Assembly (NCBI GenBank): GCA_039806955.1
Contig: JBDHQI010000003.1
Span: 134,197-198,196 of the forward strand
Reading direction: 5' to 3'
Source: JADLHS01 sp039806955
GTDB lineage: Bacteria > Verrucomicrobiota > Verrucomicrobiia > Limisphaerales > JADLHS01
Length of the DNA: 64,000 bases
Part shown: one piece after another, positions 32,830-41,475 of the stretch
How the letters are laid out: every line of letters starts with the position of its first letter
Position numbering within the stretch: position 1 is the first letter of the stretch
The notes under the pieces: generated by a model
Seen by the model: only the letters and a program-made list of their open reading frames with translations
What the model was told of the DNA's origin: nothing
Databases searched by the model: none
Translations under genes and position numbers: made by a program

Positions 32830-32922
32830 ATGCTCCCGGCTTTTCTCACACAGTGGGCATTTTGTTTTGACAACCGACGGGAAACGCGTTGGCATGACTC
32901 GCGACACGGTCAGTTGATTTAG
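32830..32922 (+). CDS. Candidate 30-residue peptide with consensus Shine-Dalgarno
   Basis: AAGGAGGTCACG immediately precedes ATG 32830: a full-length anti-16S match at good spacing, the strongest I noticed in the window. The frame codes for 30 residues (MLPAFLTQWAFCFDNRRETR, then WHDSRHGQLI) and stops 16 bases before the Gfo/Idh gene. It could be a leader peptide for that gene or a chance match; composition is not strongly protein-like. Confidence 0.3.
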   Translation: MLPAFLTQWAFCFDNRRETRWHDSRHGQLI

Positions 32923-32938
32923 TTTAACGGATGCAACC

Positions 32939-33961
32939 ATGAAAAAACTCAATGTAGGAATTATCGGTTACGGTTGGGTCGCCACCGCGCACATTCCGGC
33001 CATCAACGCCAGTTCGCTGGGGCAGGTTACGGCGGTTTGTTCCCGTCGGCCGCTGGACGGCGGCGCGCTCAGTCGGCAATACGGTTGCGACATCACGGTT
33101 TACAATGACTTGGAGGTGATGCTGGCGAATCCCGAGATTCAGGTCGTCTCGATTTGCAGCATGCCCAGTTTGCACGTGCGGCAGGCGGTGCGCGCGGCGC
33201 GCGCGGGCAAGCATTTGATTTTGGAAAAACCGCTGGCACTTTCGCTCAAGGATTTGCGCACATTGCAACAAGCGGTGCGACAAGCGCGCGTGAAGACCTG
33301 CGCCGGGTTTGAACTGCGTTATTCCAGTCAATTTCAAACCACCCGCGCCGTCCTGGAAGCCGGAGTCCTCGGCAAATTGCATTATGCGGAAGTGGATTAT
33401 TATCACGGCATCGGTCCGTGGTACGGCCAATTCCGTTGGAACGTGAAACGCAGCGAAGGCGGCAGCGCGTTGCTGTCCGCCGGTTGCCACGCCTTGGACG
33501 CCTTGCTCTTTTGCATGGGCGGCGAAGTGGAAGGTGTAGCGAGCTACAGCGCCAAATCAGCCAATCCCACTTTCCGCGCTTACGAATATCCCACCACCAG
33601 CACCACGATTTTGAAGTTCAAGGACGGGCGCATTGGCAAGACGGCGGTGTCCATTGATTGTTTCCAACCCTACTATCTGCACACGCACCTGGTCGGCAGC
33701 GAGGGGTCGCTTCTGGATAACAAATTTCACTCCAACAAACTGGGTACGAACAAGCAGCAGTGGAGTGAGTTGGCGTTGAAGCTGGCGGATTCCGGCGATG
33801 TCTCGGATCACCCGTACGCCGCGCAGTTTGATGCCTTCTTCAAAGCGATCGCCGACGGGAAGGAAATGCCATTCACCAATCTTGAAACCGCCGCCAAAAC
33901 CCACGAGATCATTTTTGCGGCGGATAAATCGGCCGCCACGGGGAAACCAGTCCGACTCTAA
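32939..33961 (+). CDS. Gfo/Idh/MocA family oxidoreductase
   Basis: NAD(P)-dependent sugar oxidoreductase of 340 residues. The Rossmann fold opens KLNVGIIGYGWVATAHIPAI, with CSRRPLDG after strand 2, VSICSMPSLHVRQAVRAA and the conserved HLILEKPLALS (catalytic Lys of EKP). The C-terminal half shows YYHGIGPWYG and LLSAGCHALDALLF, the D-x-x-x-H type active-site region. It is followed after 27 bases by a PIG-L deacetylase, and a NagB-like gene lies 3.6 kb further, suggesting amino-sugar or glycoside catabolism. Substrate cannot be read from sequence. Confidence 0.9.
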   Translation: MKKLNVGIIGYGWVATAHIPAINASSLGQVTAVCSRRPLDGGALSRQYGCDITVYNDLEVMLANPEIQVVSICSMPSLHVRQAVRAARAGKHLILEKPLALSLKDLRTLQQAVRQARVKTCAGFELRYSSQFQTTRAVLEAGVLGKLHYAEVDYYHGIGPWYGQFRWNVKRSEGGSALLSAGCHALDALLFCMGGEVEGVASYSAKSANPTFRAYEYPTTSTTILKFKDGRIGKTAVSIDCFQPYYLHTHLVGSEGSLLDNKFHSNKLGTNKQQWSELALKLADSGDVSDHPYAAQFDAFFKAIADGKEMPFTNLETAAKTHEIIFAADKSAATGKPVRL

Positions 33962-33988
33962 CGCAACACCAAAGCGAACATCATTTCC

Positions 33989-34780
33989 ATGTCAAAACCA
34001 ACCGCACTCGCTATTGTCGCGCATCCGGACGACATTGAATTCGTCATGGCCGGCACGCTCGTGTTGCTACAACGCGCCGGTTTTGAAATCCATTACCAAA
34101 CCCTGGCCAACGGCTGTCGTGGCAGTCAGGAGTACGGTCCGCGGCAGTTGGCGCGCATTCGCCTGGGCGAAGCCAAACGCGCGGCCAAAGTCTTGGGCGC
34201 GCACTTCCATCCGCCGTTCGTCAACGACATGGAGATTTTTTATGACCTCAAATTGATCCGGCGCGTTGCGGCGGTCATTCGCGAGGTGCAACCCACGATT
34301 GTGCTGACGCATCCGCCGGTGGATTACATGGAAGACCACACCAACACCTGTCGCGTGGTCGTTTCAGCGGCCTTCACTCACGCGATGCCAAACTTCCAAT
34401 CCCTTCCGCCCCGGCCAACGGCTGATTACGATCTGACCATTTACCATTGCATTCCACATTCCATGCGCGACCCGCTGCGCCGCCTGGCGCCGCCGGAAAT
34501 TTTCGTGAATATCACCGACACGCACCCGGTGAAGCGGCTCGCCTTGCTGGAACACAAAAGTCAGATCGCGTGGTTGGTCGCCAGTCAGGGCCTGAATTCC
34601 TTTGACGCAAGAATTGAGGCGGACGCCAGGGCGCTAGGTAAACTCTCGAAGAAGTTCAAACTGGCGGAAGGGTGGTCGCGCCATTTGCATTATGGTTTTA
34701 GCGCGAACGAGGTGGACCCGCTGCGGGATGCTTTGGGGAAAAATTATCTTGCCAATATTGCTTACAAACAGGGCTTGTAG
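33989..34780 (+). CDS. PIG-L family deacetylase
   Basis: Zinc-dependent N-acetylglucosaminyl deacetylase-like protein of 263 residues. The zinc/catalytic motif AIVAHPDDIEFVMAGT is at residues 8-23 (His, Asp, Asp), followed by RLGEAKRAAKVLGAHFH, VLTHPPVDYMEDHTNTCRVV (second metal His region) and LEHKSQIAWLVASQG. The enzymes remove acetyl groups from GlcNAc-containing molecules. It is 27 bases after the oxidoreductase, probably in one operon. Confidence 0.9.
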   Translation: MSKPTALAIVAHPDDIEFVMAGTLVLLQRAGFEIHYQTLANGCRGSQEYGPRQLARIRLGEAKRAAKVLGAHFHPPFVNDMEIFYDLKLIRRVAAVIREVQPTIVLTHPPVDYMEDHTNTCRVVVSAAFTHAMPNFQSLPPRPTADYDLTIYHCIPHSMRDPLRRLAPPEIFVNITDTHPVKRLALLEHKSQIAWLVASQGLNSFDARIEADARALGKLSKKFKLAEGWSRHLHYGFSANEVDPLRDALGKNYLANIAYKQGL

Positions 34781-34823
34781 ATTGCCTCTTGCCAGGCGGT
34801 TTCACGCGGCGTAATTTTCCGCC

Positions 34824-35033
34824 ATGACAGCGGCCAAAGTGATACAAGAAATGGACGCCCTGCCCCCGGATGAACAGGGCAGGGTTATTCAACACGCTTT
34901 CGAGTTGGCCCGCAGCCGTCAGCTCAACGCCGACGAACTCGGCGAACTTGCCGAACGTTTGGCTTCCTCAAACGACCCGGCGGAAATCATTCGATTGAGG
35001 TCCGCGATGACGCGCGGATTTTACGGCGAGTGA
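34824..35033 (+). CDS. Small antitoxin-like protein
   Basis: A 69-residue acidic protein, MTAAKVIQEMDALPPDEQGR onward, with helix-rich ELARSRQLNADELGELAERL. The opening T-A-x-x-V-I-x-E-x-x-x-L-P-P-x-E-Q is common in DUF2281-like and VapB-like antitoxins. It is followed after three bases by a second small gene, the size and order of a toxin-antitoxin pair. No direct proof of function. Confidence 0.55.
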   Translation: MTAAKVIQEMDALPPDEQGRVIQHAFELARSRQLNADELGELAERLASSNDPAEIIRLRSAMTRGFYGE

Positions 35034-35036
35034 TTC

Positions 35037-35282
35037 ATGCCCAAAATTCTTCGCGGGAATCTGCTGGCGGCACTATATGATCATTTGCTTGACCGTGTTC
35101 AGCAGCGCAACATATCGGCTCCACAACTCCGACTTCTGCTGCGATGGATGGACACACAACCCGAAGTGCCGGAAGGAAAGTGGTTCAAACGATTCTCTGA
35201 CATGACCGTTTGCGGCGAGGGCGAACTGGTGAAAACTTTTTTGCCTCCCTCCCAAACGCCCATCGGCGACGAAGTTCTTTAA
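35037..35282 (+). CDS. Small conserved-looking protein, partner of the antitoxin-like gene
   Basis: An 81-residue protein MPKILRGNLLAALYDHLLDR ... SAPQLRLLLRWMDTQPEVPE followed by GKWFKRFSDMTVCGEGELVK. The C-terminal part (WFKRF...VCGEGELVKTFL) looks conserved, and I have an unverified recollection of similar orphan small proteins beside antitoxin genes in cyanobacteria and Verrucomicrobiota. It is not one of the classical RelE, PIN or HicA toxins. Three bases separate it from the upstream gene. Confidence 0.55.
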   Translation: MPKILRGNLLAALYDHLLDRVQQRNISAPQLRLLLRWMDTQPEVPEGKWFKRFSDMTVCGEGELVKTFLPPSQTPIGDEVL

Positions 35283-35366
35283 ACGAAATTTCAGTTGAAA
35301 TCTTCCGGCGTGAGTTGAAACTCGTTCTGCGAACTGTTCACGATTTAACTCATTTAACCAACACCC

Positions 35367-35426
35367 ATGCCTCGCAAACTTAGCGCCATTTCGCCCGATT
35401 GGTGGGACTACACCACGCTCAACTGA
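35367..35426 (+). pseudogene. 5' stub of a second nagB-like gene
   Basis: ATG 35367 begins MPRKLSAISPDWWDYTTL, identical over 18 residues to the start of the nagB-like gene at 37547, then ends at TGA 35424-35426. The two DNA copies differ at four of the 18 codons, all at synonymous third positions (Leu, Ile, Pro, Asp). Upstream bases are also similar (CGATTTAAC before each ATG). So this is the head of a former paralogue that evolved as a coding gene and then lost its body; the M23 peptidase gene begins to read from the other strand right after it. Confidence 0.75.
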
Positions 35427-35434
35427 GTCGTATC

Positions 35435-37420
35435 TCATCGCGCCCACCGCACGCGATAGAAGCGCGTGGCGGACGTGCTGGTCGGATCGGTGACTGTGAC
35501 TGTGTTGCCCGTAAGCAGAATGCTCGTCAGCACGTTCCAGTTCAGTAGATCGGTCGAAGTTTGTACTTCGTAAATGTTGCCGGCGGCACCCGCGAATGAA
35601 AACTGCGTCTGACCGCCGCTAAAATTCAACGAGCCGACGTTGATCAACGGCGTGGTGTTAGTGTCGAGCGTGCCGGCGCTGAAGTTGTCAAAATGCGCGC
35701 CCCGGCCGCCGGGATAGGTTGCCGGACTGCCCGGATGCCAACTGTAGCCCAGACCGCACCAACCCGCCGGATGCGCGGCATCATTCGCTTCAACCAACAA
35801 CGTGCCATCCAGATAAAAGCGGAGGTTGCTGCCGCGCGCTTCAATGCGCATCCGATGCCAGCCACTGGCAGCGCGATATTGTGGCGTGGCAAAAAAATCC
35901 GTGATGGCTGCGTCGGTCAACCTGGCCGCGCGCAACCGCCCGTCATCACTGTCCCAAAGGAACGCGTAGCCATTGCCTGCGCCTTCGAAGGTGGTGTCGA
36001 GTCCGGCGAACCCATCGTCGCGCAGAAAAACCCCGTAGCGTTCCCACGCACCGTTGGCCAGATAGCCTGGTGCGTAATTAAAATACACGTCGCACTGGAC
36101 GTAATAATTTTGGTGGCCGGGGTTGCCCACGGTCACCGATTCCGTGGTGCCGTAACCGAAATTGGTGCGGTCCGTCACCAGCAACGCTTTGCCGTCGCCA
36201 CCGGGCGCGGGCGGACTGAAAGTTTCCACCATCGAACGGTTGAACTTGGGTCGCCCGAACATGGATTTGCCGACAACGCTGAAATTTTCCTGAATGGGAA
36301 ACGTGTTGTTCGGTAACGCGGCGAGATCAATCCCGGGCCGCGTCAGTTGGGGATAGACAATCATTCGCGCGGTGGGTTTGACCCAACCCCACGCGGGCGT
36401 CGCGCCGGGCAGCGGAATGCGATAAAACCCGTTCGTGCTCTGATCCGCGACAAAGCGTCCGCCGCCAAACAGAATCTGTCCGAGTTGGCTGGCGTTTTCA
36501 TTGGGTGTGGCGCGAAGGGCGAACTTCGTGGCCAACTGCCCGAGTTGGGTAAAAGGAACATTATCCGGCAGCGTCTGAATCACCGTGCCGTCAAAGACTT
36601 CATAGGCGTCCGAGGCGCGAATCCAGCCGCTGCGGTGCGCGGTTTGATTCGGGATGAACACCAGGTAATAACCGTGCTTCGGGTAGCTGCAAAAATAAAG
36701 TTGATCCCGGTGCGCGGTGGTGATGACGGGGCTGCTATCGAATCGATCGGCGCGAATGGGGGTGCTCGTTGCCGCGACGCGAATGACTCGCCCCACCTGC
36801 ATCGTGCCGGTGGGATTGAACACGATCGGGTATTTGAAATGTCCCCAGTAAAACGGACCCGTTTGCGTGCCGCTGCCGCGCACCTCGGTTTGCACGTGAA
36901 CGTGCTCGGAAGTCGAGTTGCCCGTGTTGTCGGAGTAACCGACCAGATCGCCCACGTTGACGGGTTGGTTCACGGCCACCGTCACTTGCAGCATGTGCAG
37001 ATACAGCAGGTCCAGCGGTTCGCCGTTGGGCGAAAGGCCGTTCGCCTGAATGCGCACGTAATTGCCGCCGTAAGTGGAATGATCGTTGGGGGGAAGGCCG
37101 TTGACCACTTCCGTTACGAGGCCCGAAACGGCGGCGTACAGCGGCGTGCCGCTTTGCACGGAAAAATCGGAGCCGATGTGGTTGTCATAAGCGTGAGGTG
37201 AAACCCAACTGGTCCCCGACCAACCCGTCCAATCCGCAATGGCGCCATTTGCCGGGTTCAAATCCTTGAAGGCCTCGATGATGAAACCGTCCGCAAACGG
37301 GAGGAATTCGTAAGGCCCGGGCGCAACCTGGGCGCACATGGTGGTTGCGATGGCGATGGCCGCAAGACCGCCGAACCATCCAAGTGGTGCGGCCAGCGAA
37401 CGACGAAACTTCTGATTCAC
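35435..37420 (-). CDS. Secreted M23 (LytM-type) peptidase with C-terminal lectin-like and repeat-type domains
   Basis: A 661-residue exported protein. A signal peptide (LGWFGGLAAIAIATTMCAQ) precedes the M23 zinc peptidase domain: HIGSDFSVQSGTPLYAAVSG gives the HxxxD ligands and EHVHVQTE gives the HxH ligand and base (about residue 165). Then come an SH3-like middle (LGQLATKFALRATPNENASQ), a laminin-G/concanavalin-like domain (YGVFLRDDGFAG ... WHRMRIEARGSNLRFYLDGT) and a terminal domain ending ATRFYRVRWAR, similar to that of the CAP protein at 55160. M23 enzymes cut peptidoglycan cross-links or Gly-rich peptides. It is flanked by a nagB stub and the intact nagB-like gene. Confidence 0.85.
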   Translation of the reverse strand: MNQKFRRSLAAPLGWFGGLAAIAIATTMCAQVAPGPYEFLPFADGFIIEAFKDLNPANGAIADWTGWSGTSWVSPHAYDNHIGSDFSVQSGTPLYAAVSGLVTEVVNGLPPNDHSTYGGNYVRIQANGLSPNGEPLDLLYLHMLQVTVAVNQPVNVGDLVGYSDNTGNSTSEHVHVQTEVRGSGTQTGPFYWGHFKYPIVFNPTGTMQVGRVIRVAATSTPIRADRFDSSPVITTAHRDQLYFCSYPKHGYYLVFIPNQTAHRSGWIRASDAYEVFDGTVIQTLPDNVPFTQLGQLATKFALRATPNENASQLGQILFGGGRFVADQSTNGFYRIPLPGATPAWGWVKPTARMIVYPQLTRPGIDLAALPNNTFPIQENFSVVGKSMFGRPKFNRSMVETFSPPAPGGDGKALLVTDRTNFGYGTTESVTVGNPGHQNYYVQCDVYFNYAPGYLANGAWERYGVFLRDDGFAGLDTTFEGAGNGYAFLWDSDDGRLRAARLTDAAITDFFATPQYRAASGWHRMRIEARGSNLRFYLDGTLLVEANDAAHPAGWCGLGYSWHPGSPATYPGGRGAHFDNFSAGTLDTNTTPLINVGSLNFSGGQTQFSFAGAAGNIYEVQTSTDLLNWNVLTSILLTGNTVTVTDPTSTSATRFYRVRWAR

Positions 37421-37546
37421 GATCCCAGCATACGAGCACCGTCAGTTCAGGCAATGGTCTTTCGCCATGCACTTTTTGTTTGAGTTATTTGCTCGAGTAA
37501 CGAAACTACCGCGACGAACCGATTTAACCAGTAACGAAAGCTGCTT

Positions 37547-38479
37547 ATGCCTCGCAAACTCAGCGCCATCTCGCCTGATTGGTGGGATTACACCACGCTC
37601 GACGATGAAATCATTCGCGACACCGTCAAGCTCACCCCGGAAAAAATGCTCCAGCTCTCGCGTCCCGGCTTCAAGGTCGTGATGTATGACACGCTCGAAG
37701 ATTTTTATCTGGCCGAAGCACTGGAATACGTCGCGGCCTGGAAGCAATCCACGCCGGATAATCCGGTGGGCATTTGCGGCCCGATCGGTCCTACGGAGCA
37801 ATTGCCCTTGGTGGCGCGGATCGTGAATGATCTTGGGATCAGCGTGCGCTCGGGACATTTTTGGGGCATGGACGAATGGGTGTTGGATGGCCGGGAGGTG
37901 ACGCCCAGTCATCCGCTTTCCTTTGAAAAGGCTGATCGCCAATTATGCTTCAATCGCATCCGCAAAAACCTCGTGATGCCGGATGGGAATCTGCACTTCC
38001 CGAAAGTGGACGCGACGGCGTTCAAGCGGAGTTGGGATGTCGGGGTGCGTTGCGCGGTGATGCAGGGCGGTCAGGGCGACGTGAAACATTGGGCTTTCAA
38101 CGATCCGGTGCGCCGTGCCGGCAAATACAAAAAGGCCCCTCCGACGCCGGCGGAATACCGCAAACTCGGCACGCGCGTGGTGAATTTGCATCCACTTACC
38201 GTCGCGCAAAATGCGCGCACTTCGGGGGGGGGCAATATTTCGCTCGTGCCCACCCAGGCGGTCACCGTCGGTCCGGTGGAAACCTGGAAAGCGGAAAAAG
38301 TTTCCATCTGGCACGCCGGACATCATGATAATCCTTTCGGGCAACGCCTGACCTGTTTGATGGTGGCGAAGAAAATCCCCGACTCATCCGTGCCCATGTC
38401 CTTGCTGGCGGATCATCCCAACGTGCAATTCAATTACTATCGTCCGGGGATCGGCACGTGCGCGGTGGCCATGCATTGA
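37547..38479 (+). CDS. Glucosamine-6-phosphate deaminase-like protein
   Basis: A 310-residue protein of the NagB/SugarP isomerase superfamily. It shows GICGPIGPTEQLPLVARIV (phosphate-binding loop region), HFWGMDEWVLDGREV (the D-E-W...G-R block of NagB), VMQGGQGDVKHWAFNDP (catalytic G-x-G-x-x-x-H-x-A-F-N) and SIWHAGHHDNPFGQRLT. NagB converts glucosamine-6-phosphate to fructose-6-phosphate and ammonia. The protein is longer than E. coli NagB (266) because of an N-terminal lead, and active-site spelling differs, so it may act on a related amino sugar. Its stop overlaps the rnhB start. Confidence 0.82.
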   Translation: MPRKLSAISPDWWDYTTLDDEIIRDTVKLTPEKMLQLSRPGFKVVMYDTLEDFYLAEALEYVAAWKQSTPDNPVGICGPIGPTEQLPLVARIVNDLGISVRSGHFWGMDEWVLDGREVTPSHPLSFEKADRQLCFNRIRKNLVMPDGNLHFPKVDATAFKRSWDVGVRCAVMQGGQGDVKHWAFNDPVRRAGKYKKAPPTPAEYRKLGTRVVNLHPLTVAQNARTSGGGNISLVPTQAVTVGPVETWKAEKVSIWHAGHHDNPFGQRLTCLMVAKKIPDSSVPMSLLADHPNVQFNYYRPGIGTCAVAMH

Positions 38480-39150
38480 ACCGGATCGCGCCCGACTCTG
38501 CGGACCGACTGCGCTTTGAGCGCGAGTTATGGCAAAGCGGCATGACGTGCGTGGCCGGTGTGGATGAAGCCGGACGCGGCCCGCTGGCTGGCCCCGTCGT
38601 GGCGGCGGCAGTGATTCTTCCCCGCACCTGGTTGCAATCCGGGTGTGATCAACGCTTAATCGAACTGAACGATTCCAAACAACTCACGGAGGCTCGACGC
38701 GAGGAATTTTTCGCGCTGCTGATGGCGCATCCGGACATCTGCCATGCCATCGCCGTGGTGGACGCCGTCACGATTGATCACCTCAATATTCTGCGAGCCA
38801 CGCATCGCGCCATGAATGAGGCACTGGCGCAGTTGCCACATCGTCCTGATCACGTCCTGGTGGACGGCCGACCTGTGAAAACCATGACGCTGCCGCAAAC
38901 CGCGCTGGTGAAAGGCGATGCACGCAGTTATTCCATTGCCGCCGCCAGTGTGTTGGCCAAAGTGACCCGGGACCGGTTGATGCGGGAGTTCGATCGGCAA
39001 TTTCCCGAGTATGGATTCGCCACGCACAAAGGCTACGGCACGGCGCACCACTTGAAAGCCCTCGCCGCCCACGGCCCCTGTCCGATCCACCGCCGCAGCT
39101 TCGCACCGTTACGGCCGCGCGCGACGGACTTGTTCAGTTCCAACCATTGA
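38476..39150 (+). CDS. rnhB: Ribonuclease HII
   Basis: Enzyme of 224 residues that removes ribonucleotides and RNA from RNA-DNA hybrids. Motifs: VAGVDEAGRGPLAGPVVAAA (Asp and Glu of the active site), LNDSKQLTEARRE, then VDGRPVK with the third Asp and DARSYSIAAASVLAKVTRDR, all typical RNase HII. TTG 38476 overlapping the nagB-like stop (TTGA) is my preferred start; GTG 38458 is an alternative. It looks translationally coupled to the gene before it. Confidence 0.92.
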   Translation: MNRIAPDSADRLRFERELWQSGMTCVAGVDEAGRGPLAGPVVAAAVILPRTWLQSGCDQRLIELNDSKQLTEARREEFFALLMAHPDICHAIAVVDAVTIDHLNILRATHRAMNEALAQLPHRPDHVLVDGRPVKTMTLPQTALVKGDARSYSIAAASVLAKVTRDRLMREFDRQFPEYGFATHKGYGTAHHLKALAAHGPCPIHRRSFAPLRPRATDLFSSNH

Positions 39151-39769
39151 CGTGTGGGTTATGTCGCGACCGCGCCTTGGCTTGCGGCAGTTTTTTATCA
39201 AGGTGCCTTGACGTTTTCAGTGGGTGATCAGATTGCCAGCAACGAGGTAGAGCATGAGGGGCAGGTGTTCGGAACTGCGGAAGCCTCCGCCCGGGGTTTG
39301 ACCGCGTTGAACACACTGTTGCGTTCTTCCCTGAAGGCATTGGTCACGCCGTGTTTCCAATACGTCAGGATCCCCTCCAAGGGTTATTTCACCGACTCCG
39401 CAAACTTCTCCATCTCCATCAATCGCGCCCCCAATTGTTGCGCTCCAGCGGCACCACGCCTTTGCTCCCGAGTTTGGGATTGCCCCCGTCCAAGGGCGGA
39501 CAAACTTCGCGCCGCAGCCTTGGCCGGTTTCCGTTGAAAGACTGAACGACGGTCACGCCGAGTGGGTGAAAGCAATTGATACCTATCAAAAACTTCTCGA
39601 CAGCTACATGACCAGCGGCACTGAGTACGGCCCGGGACCATAGCGACGTGAACCTGTGATGTCCGTGGAAGTTCCACGGGATCAAAGATTTCCTTGAATT
39701 GGGGGCTTGACGTTTCGGGATTGCGGTTTATACACAGGGACAGGCAATCATTCACAACAACGACCTCTT
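39151..39769. other. Gene-free stretch with possible gene debris
   Basis: About 620 bases without a credible gene. A frame at 39154-39537 has poor composition. Near 39540-39642 one frame reads RLNDGHAEWVKAIDTYQKLL followed by DSYMTSGTEYGPGP and a stop, which looks like the tail of a former protein; I cannot identify it. The rest shows nothing recognisable. The promoter of the HU/IHF gene should lie at its right end. Confidence 0.35.
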
Positions 39770-40078
39770 ATGACACTAACAAAACGTGACTTGGTGGTTC
39801 GGATCAGCCAGGCGACCAACCTGAAGCAGGAAGACGTATTGAATGTCGTGCAAAAAACCCTGGATAACATCGCCGAGGCGCTCGCCAAAAACGATAAGGT
39901 CGAGTTGCGAAATTTCGGCGTGTTTGAGATCAAAATTCGCAAGGCGCGCGTGGGGCGAAATCCCAATCAGCCGGAGACGGACGTGCCCATTCCCGCCCGG
40001 GCGGTGGTGAAGTTCAAGCCCGGCAAGGAAATGGCGGCCGCCGTGCTGAAGTTGCCATCAACACCGCCTGCCGCCTGA
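39770..40078 (+). CDS. HU/IHF-family DNA-binding protein
   Basis: A 102-residue nucleoid protein that bends DNA. ATG 39770 starts MTLTKRDLVVRISQATNLKQ; the body shows VVQKTLDNIAEALAKNDKVE, then the HU/IHF core LRNFGVFEIKIRKARVGRNP and the DNA-intercalating arm end ARAVVKFKPGKEM. The RNP-x-T/Q signature (GRNPNQPETDVPIPAR) fits the IHF/HU group. A Pro/Ala tail follows. The distinction between HU and IHF subunits is not safe from sequence. Confidence 0.93.
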   Translation: MTLTKRDLVVRISQATNLKQEDVLNVVQKTLDNIAEALAKNDKVELRNFGVFEIKIRKARVGRNPNQPETDVPIPARAVVKFKPGKEMAAAVLKLPSTPPAA

Positions 40079-40164
40079 TTCACCACTCGACAGACCCGCT
40101 TCCGCGCTACGGAGCATCTTTTTCTTTTTTGCTCCGGGCGGCTTTCGCGTAAGCTGCGGACTTT

Positions 40165-41409
40165 ATGGAGCATTTGCCCGGTTTCCGTGATTTCTACCCC
40201 GAACCGCTGCCGCATCAGGACGTGTGGAGCGCCGACGCACGCCAATATCTTTTTGGCAAGTGGCGCGAAACGGCGCGGCGTTACGGCTTTCGCGAATACG
40301 ACGGACCACCGCTCGAACCATTGGAATTATTCACGCTCAAAAGCGGGGCGGAAATTGTCGGTCAGCTTTACAACTTTAAGGACAAGGGCGATCGGGAAAT
40401 TGCACTGCGACCGGAGATGACGCCGACCTTGGCTCGGATGGTGGCGGCTCATGAACGCAATTACAAAAAGCCCATCAAGTGGTTTGCCGTGCCGCAATTG
40501 TTTCGTTACGAACGTCAGCAAAAGGGGCGGTTGCGGGAACACTTCCAATTCAACGCCGATATCTTTGGAGAAACGGATGGTGCGGCGGACGCAGAATTGA
40601 TCGCACTGTTGATTGACACGTTGCGCGCGTTTGGTTTGACCATGCAGGATTTTGTGGTGCGCCTTAGCAGCCGCAATGCGTGGCAGGATTATTTCACCCA
40701 ACACGGCGGACCCGCGGGACGCGAGTATGACTTTTTTCAGGTGATTGATAAACTGGAACGAACGCCACCGGAAGAATCGCAGAGCCAGCTTGCGGCATTG
40801 GGTTTTTCGCTGGAGGCGGTGCAGGATTTCATCCGTTCTGGCGAACCAACGGCTGAACTGGCGGCGATTCTTGACAACCTCGCCGCGCGCGGTCTGCGCG
40901 AGTTTGTGAAGGTGGATTATCACGTCGTGCGCGGCCTGGCGTATTACACCGGCCCCGTTTTTGAGGCGTTCGACGTGCAGGGCGAATTTCGCGCCATCGC
41001 CGGCGGCGGACGTTACGATAATCTGGTGAAGCTGATCAGTGGCGGCAAAGTGAATCTACCCGCGCTGGGTTTTGGCCTGGGCGACGTGGTTTTACTGGAA
41101 CTGCTCAAAGCGCGCGGACGGTTGCCCGCGTTTGGCGCGCAGGTGGATGTCGTGGTGTTGATTGAAGATGAGCAGTTGCGCGCTGGCTCGTTGCGGCTGG
41201 TGCAAACTTTGCGCGAGGCGGGACGAACCGTCGAGTATGCGCTGACTCCGACCAAGCCGAACAAACAGTTCAAACAGGCGCAGGAATTGCGCGCCGGGTG
41301 GACGATAAAGTTACAATCAGAAAACGCGGTGGAAGTTCAAAATCTGCAAACGCGCAACCGGCAATCCAGCACGCTCGCGGAGGCACTGAGCTTGTTGACG
41401 GCAGCGTAG
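40165..41409 (+). CDS. hisS: Histidyl-tRNA synthetase
   Basis: Class II synthetase of 414 residues that charges tRNA-His. Motif 1 is ETARRYGFREYDGPPLEPLE, motif 2 is PQLFRYERQQKGRLREHFQF, and the histidine-binding motif VRGLAYYTGPVFEAF is clear, followed by IAGGGRYDNLV. Motif 3 reads PALGFGLGDVVLLELL: the usual Glu-Arg is replaced by Asp-Val, a form I associate with the organellar/cyanobacterial-like branch. The C-terminal anticodon-binding domain (about 325-414) is present. A HisZ-like paralogue is a less likely reading, because the His-A motif and anticodon domain are intact. Confidence 0.9.
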   Translation: MEHLPGFRDFYPEPLPHQDVWSADARQYLFGKWRETARRYGFREYDGPPLEPLELFTLKSGAEIVGQLYNFKDKGDREIALRPEMTPTLARMVAAHERNYKKPIKWFAVPQLFRYERQQKGRLREHFQFNADIFGETDGAADAELIALLIDTLRAFGLTMQDFVVRLSSRNAWQDYFTQHGGPAGREYDFFQVIDKLERTPPEESQSQLAALGFSLEAVQDFIRSGEPTAELAAILDNLAARGLREFVKVDYHVVRGLAYYTGPVFEAFDVQGEFRAIAGGGRYDNLVKLISGGKVNLPALGFGLGDVVLLELLKARGRLPAFGAQVDVVVLIEDEQLRAGSLRLVQTLREAGRTVEYALTPTKPNKQFKQAQELRAGWTIKLQSENAVEVQNLQTRNRQSSTLAEALSLLTAA

Positions 41410-41475
41410 GCGCGTTTGCCGGATAACCGGGTCAGCTTTGATTTTTTCAAATATTTTCAATCTGATTTCACACGC

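Noticed and set aside
39154..39537. 127-codon frame after rnhB
   Set aside because: Composition is not protein-like, no ribosome-binding site, no motif; treated as gene-free or debris.
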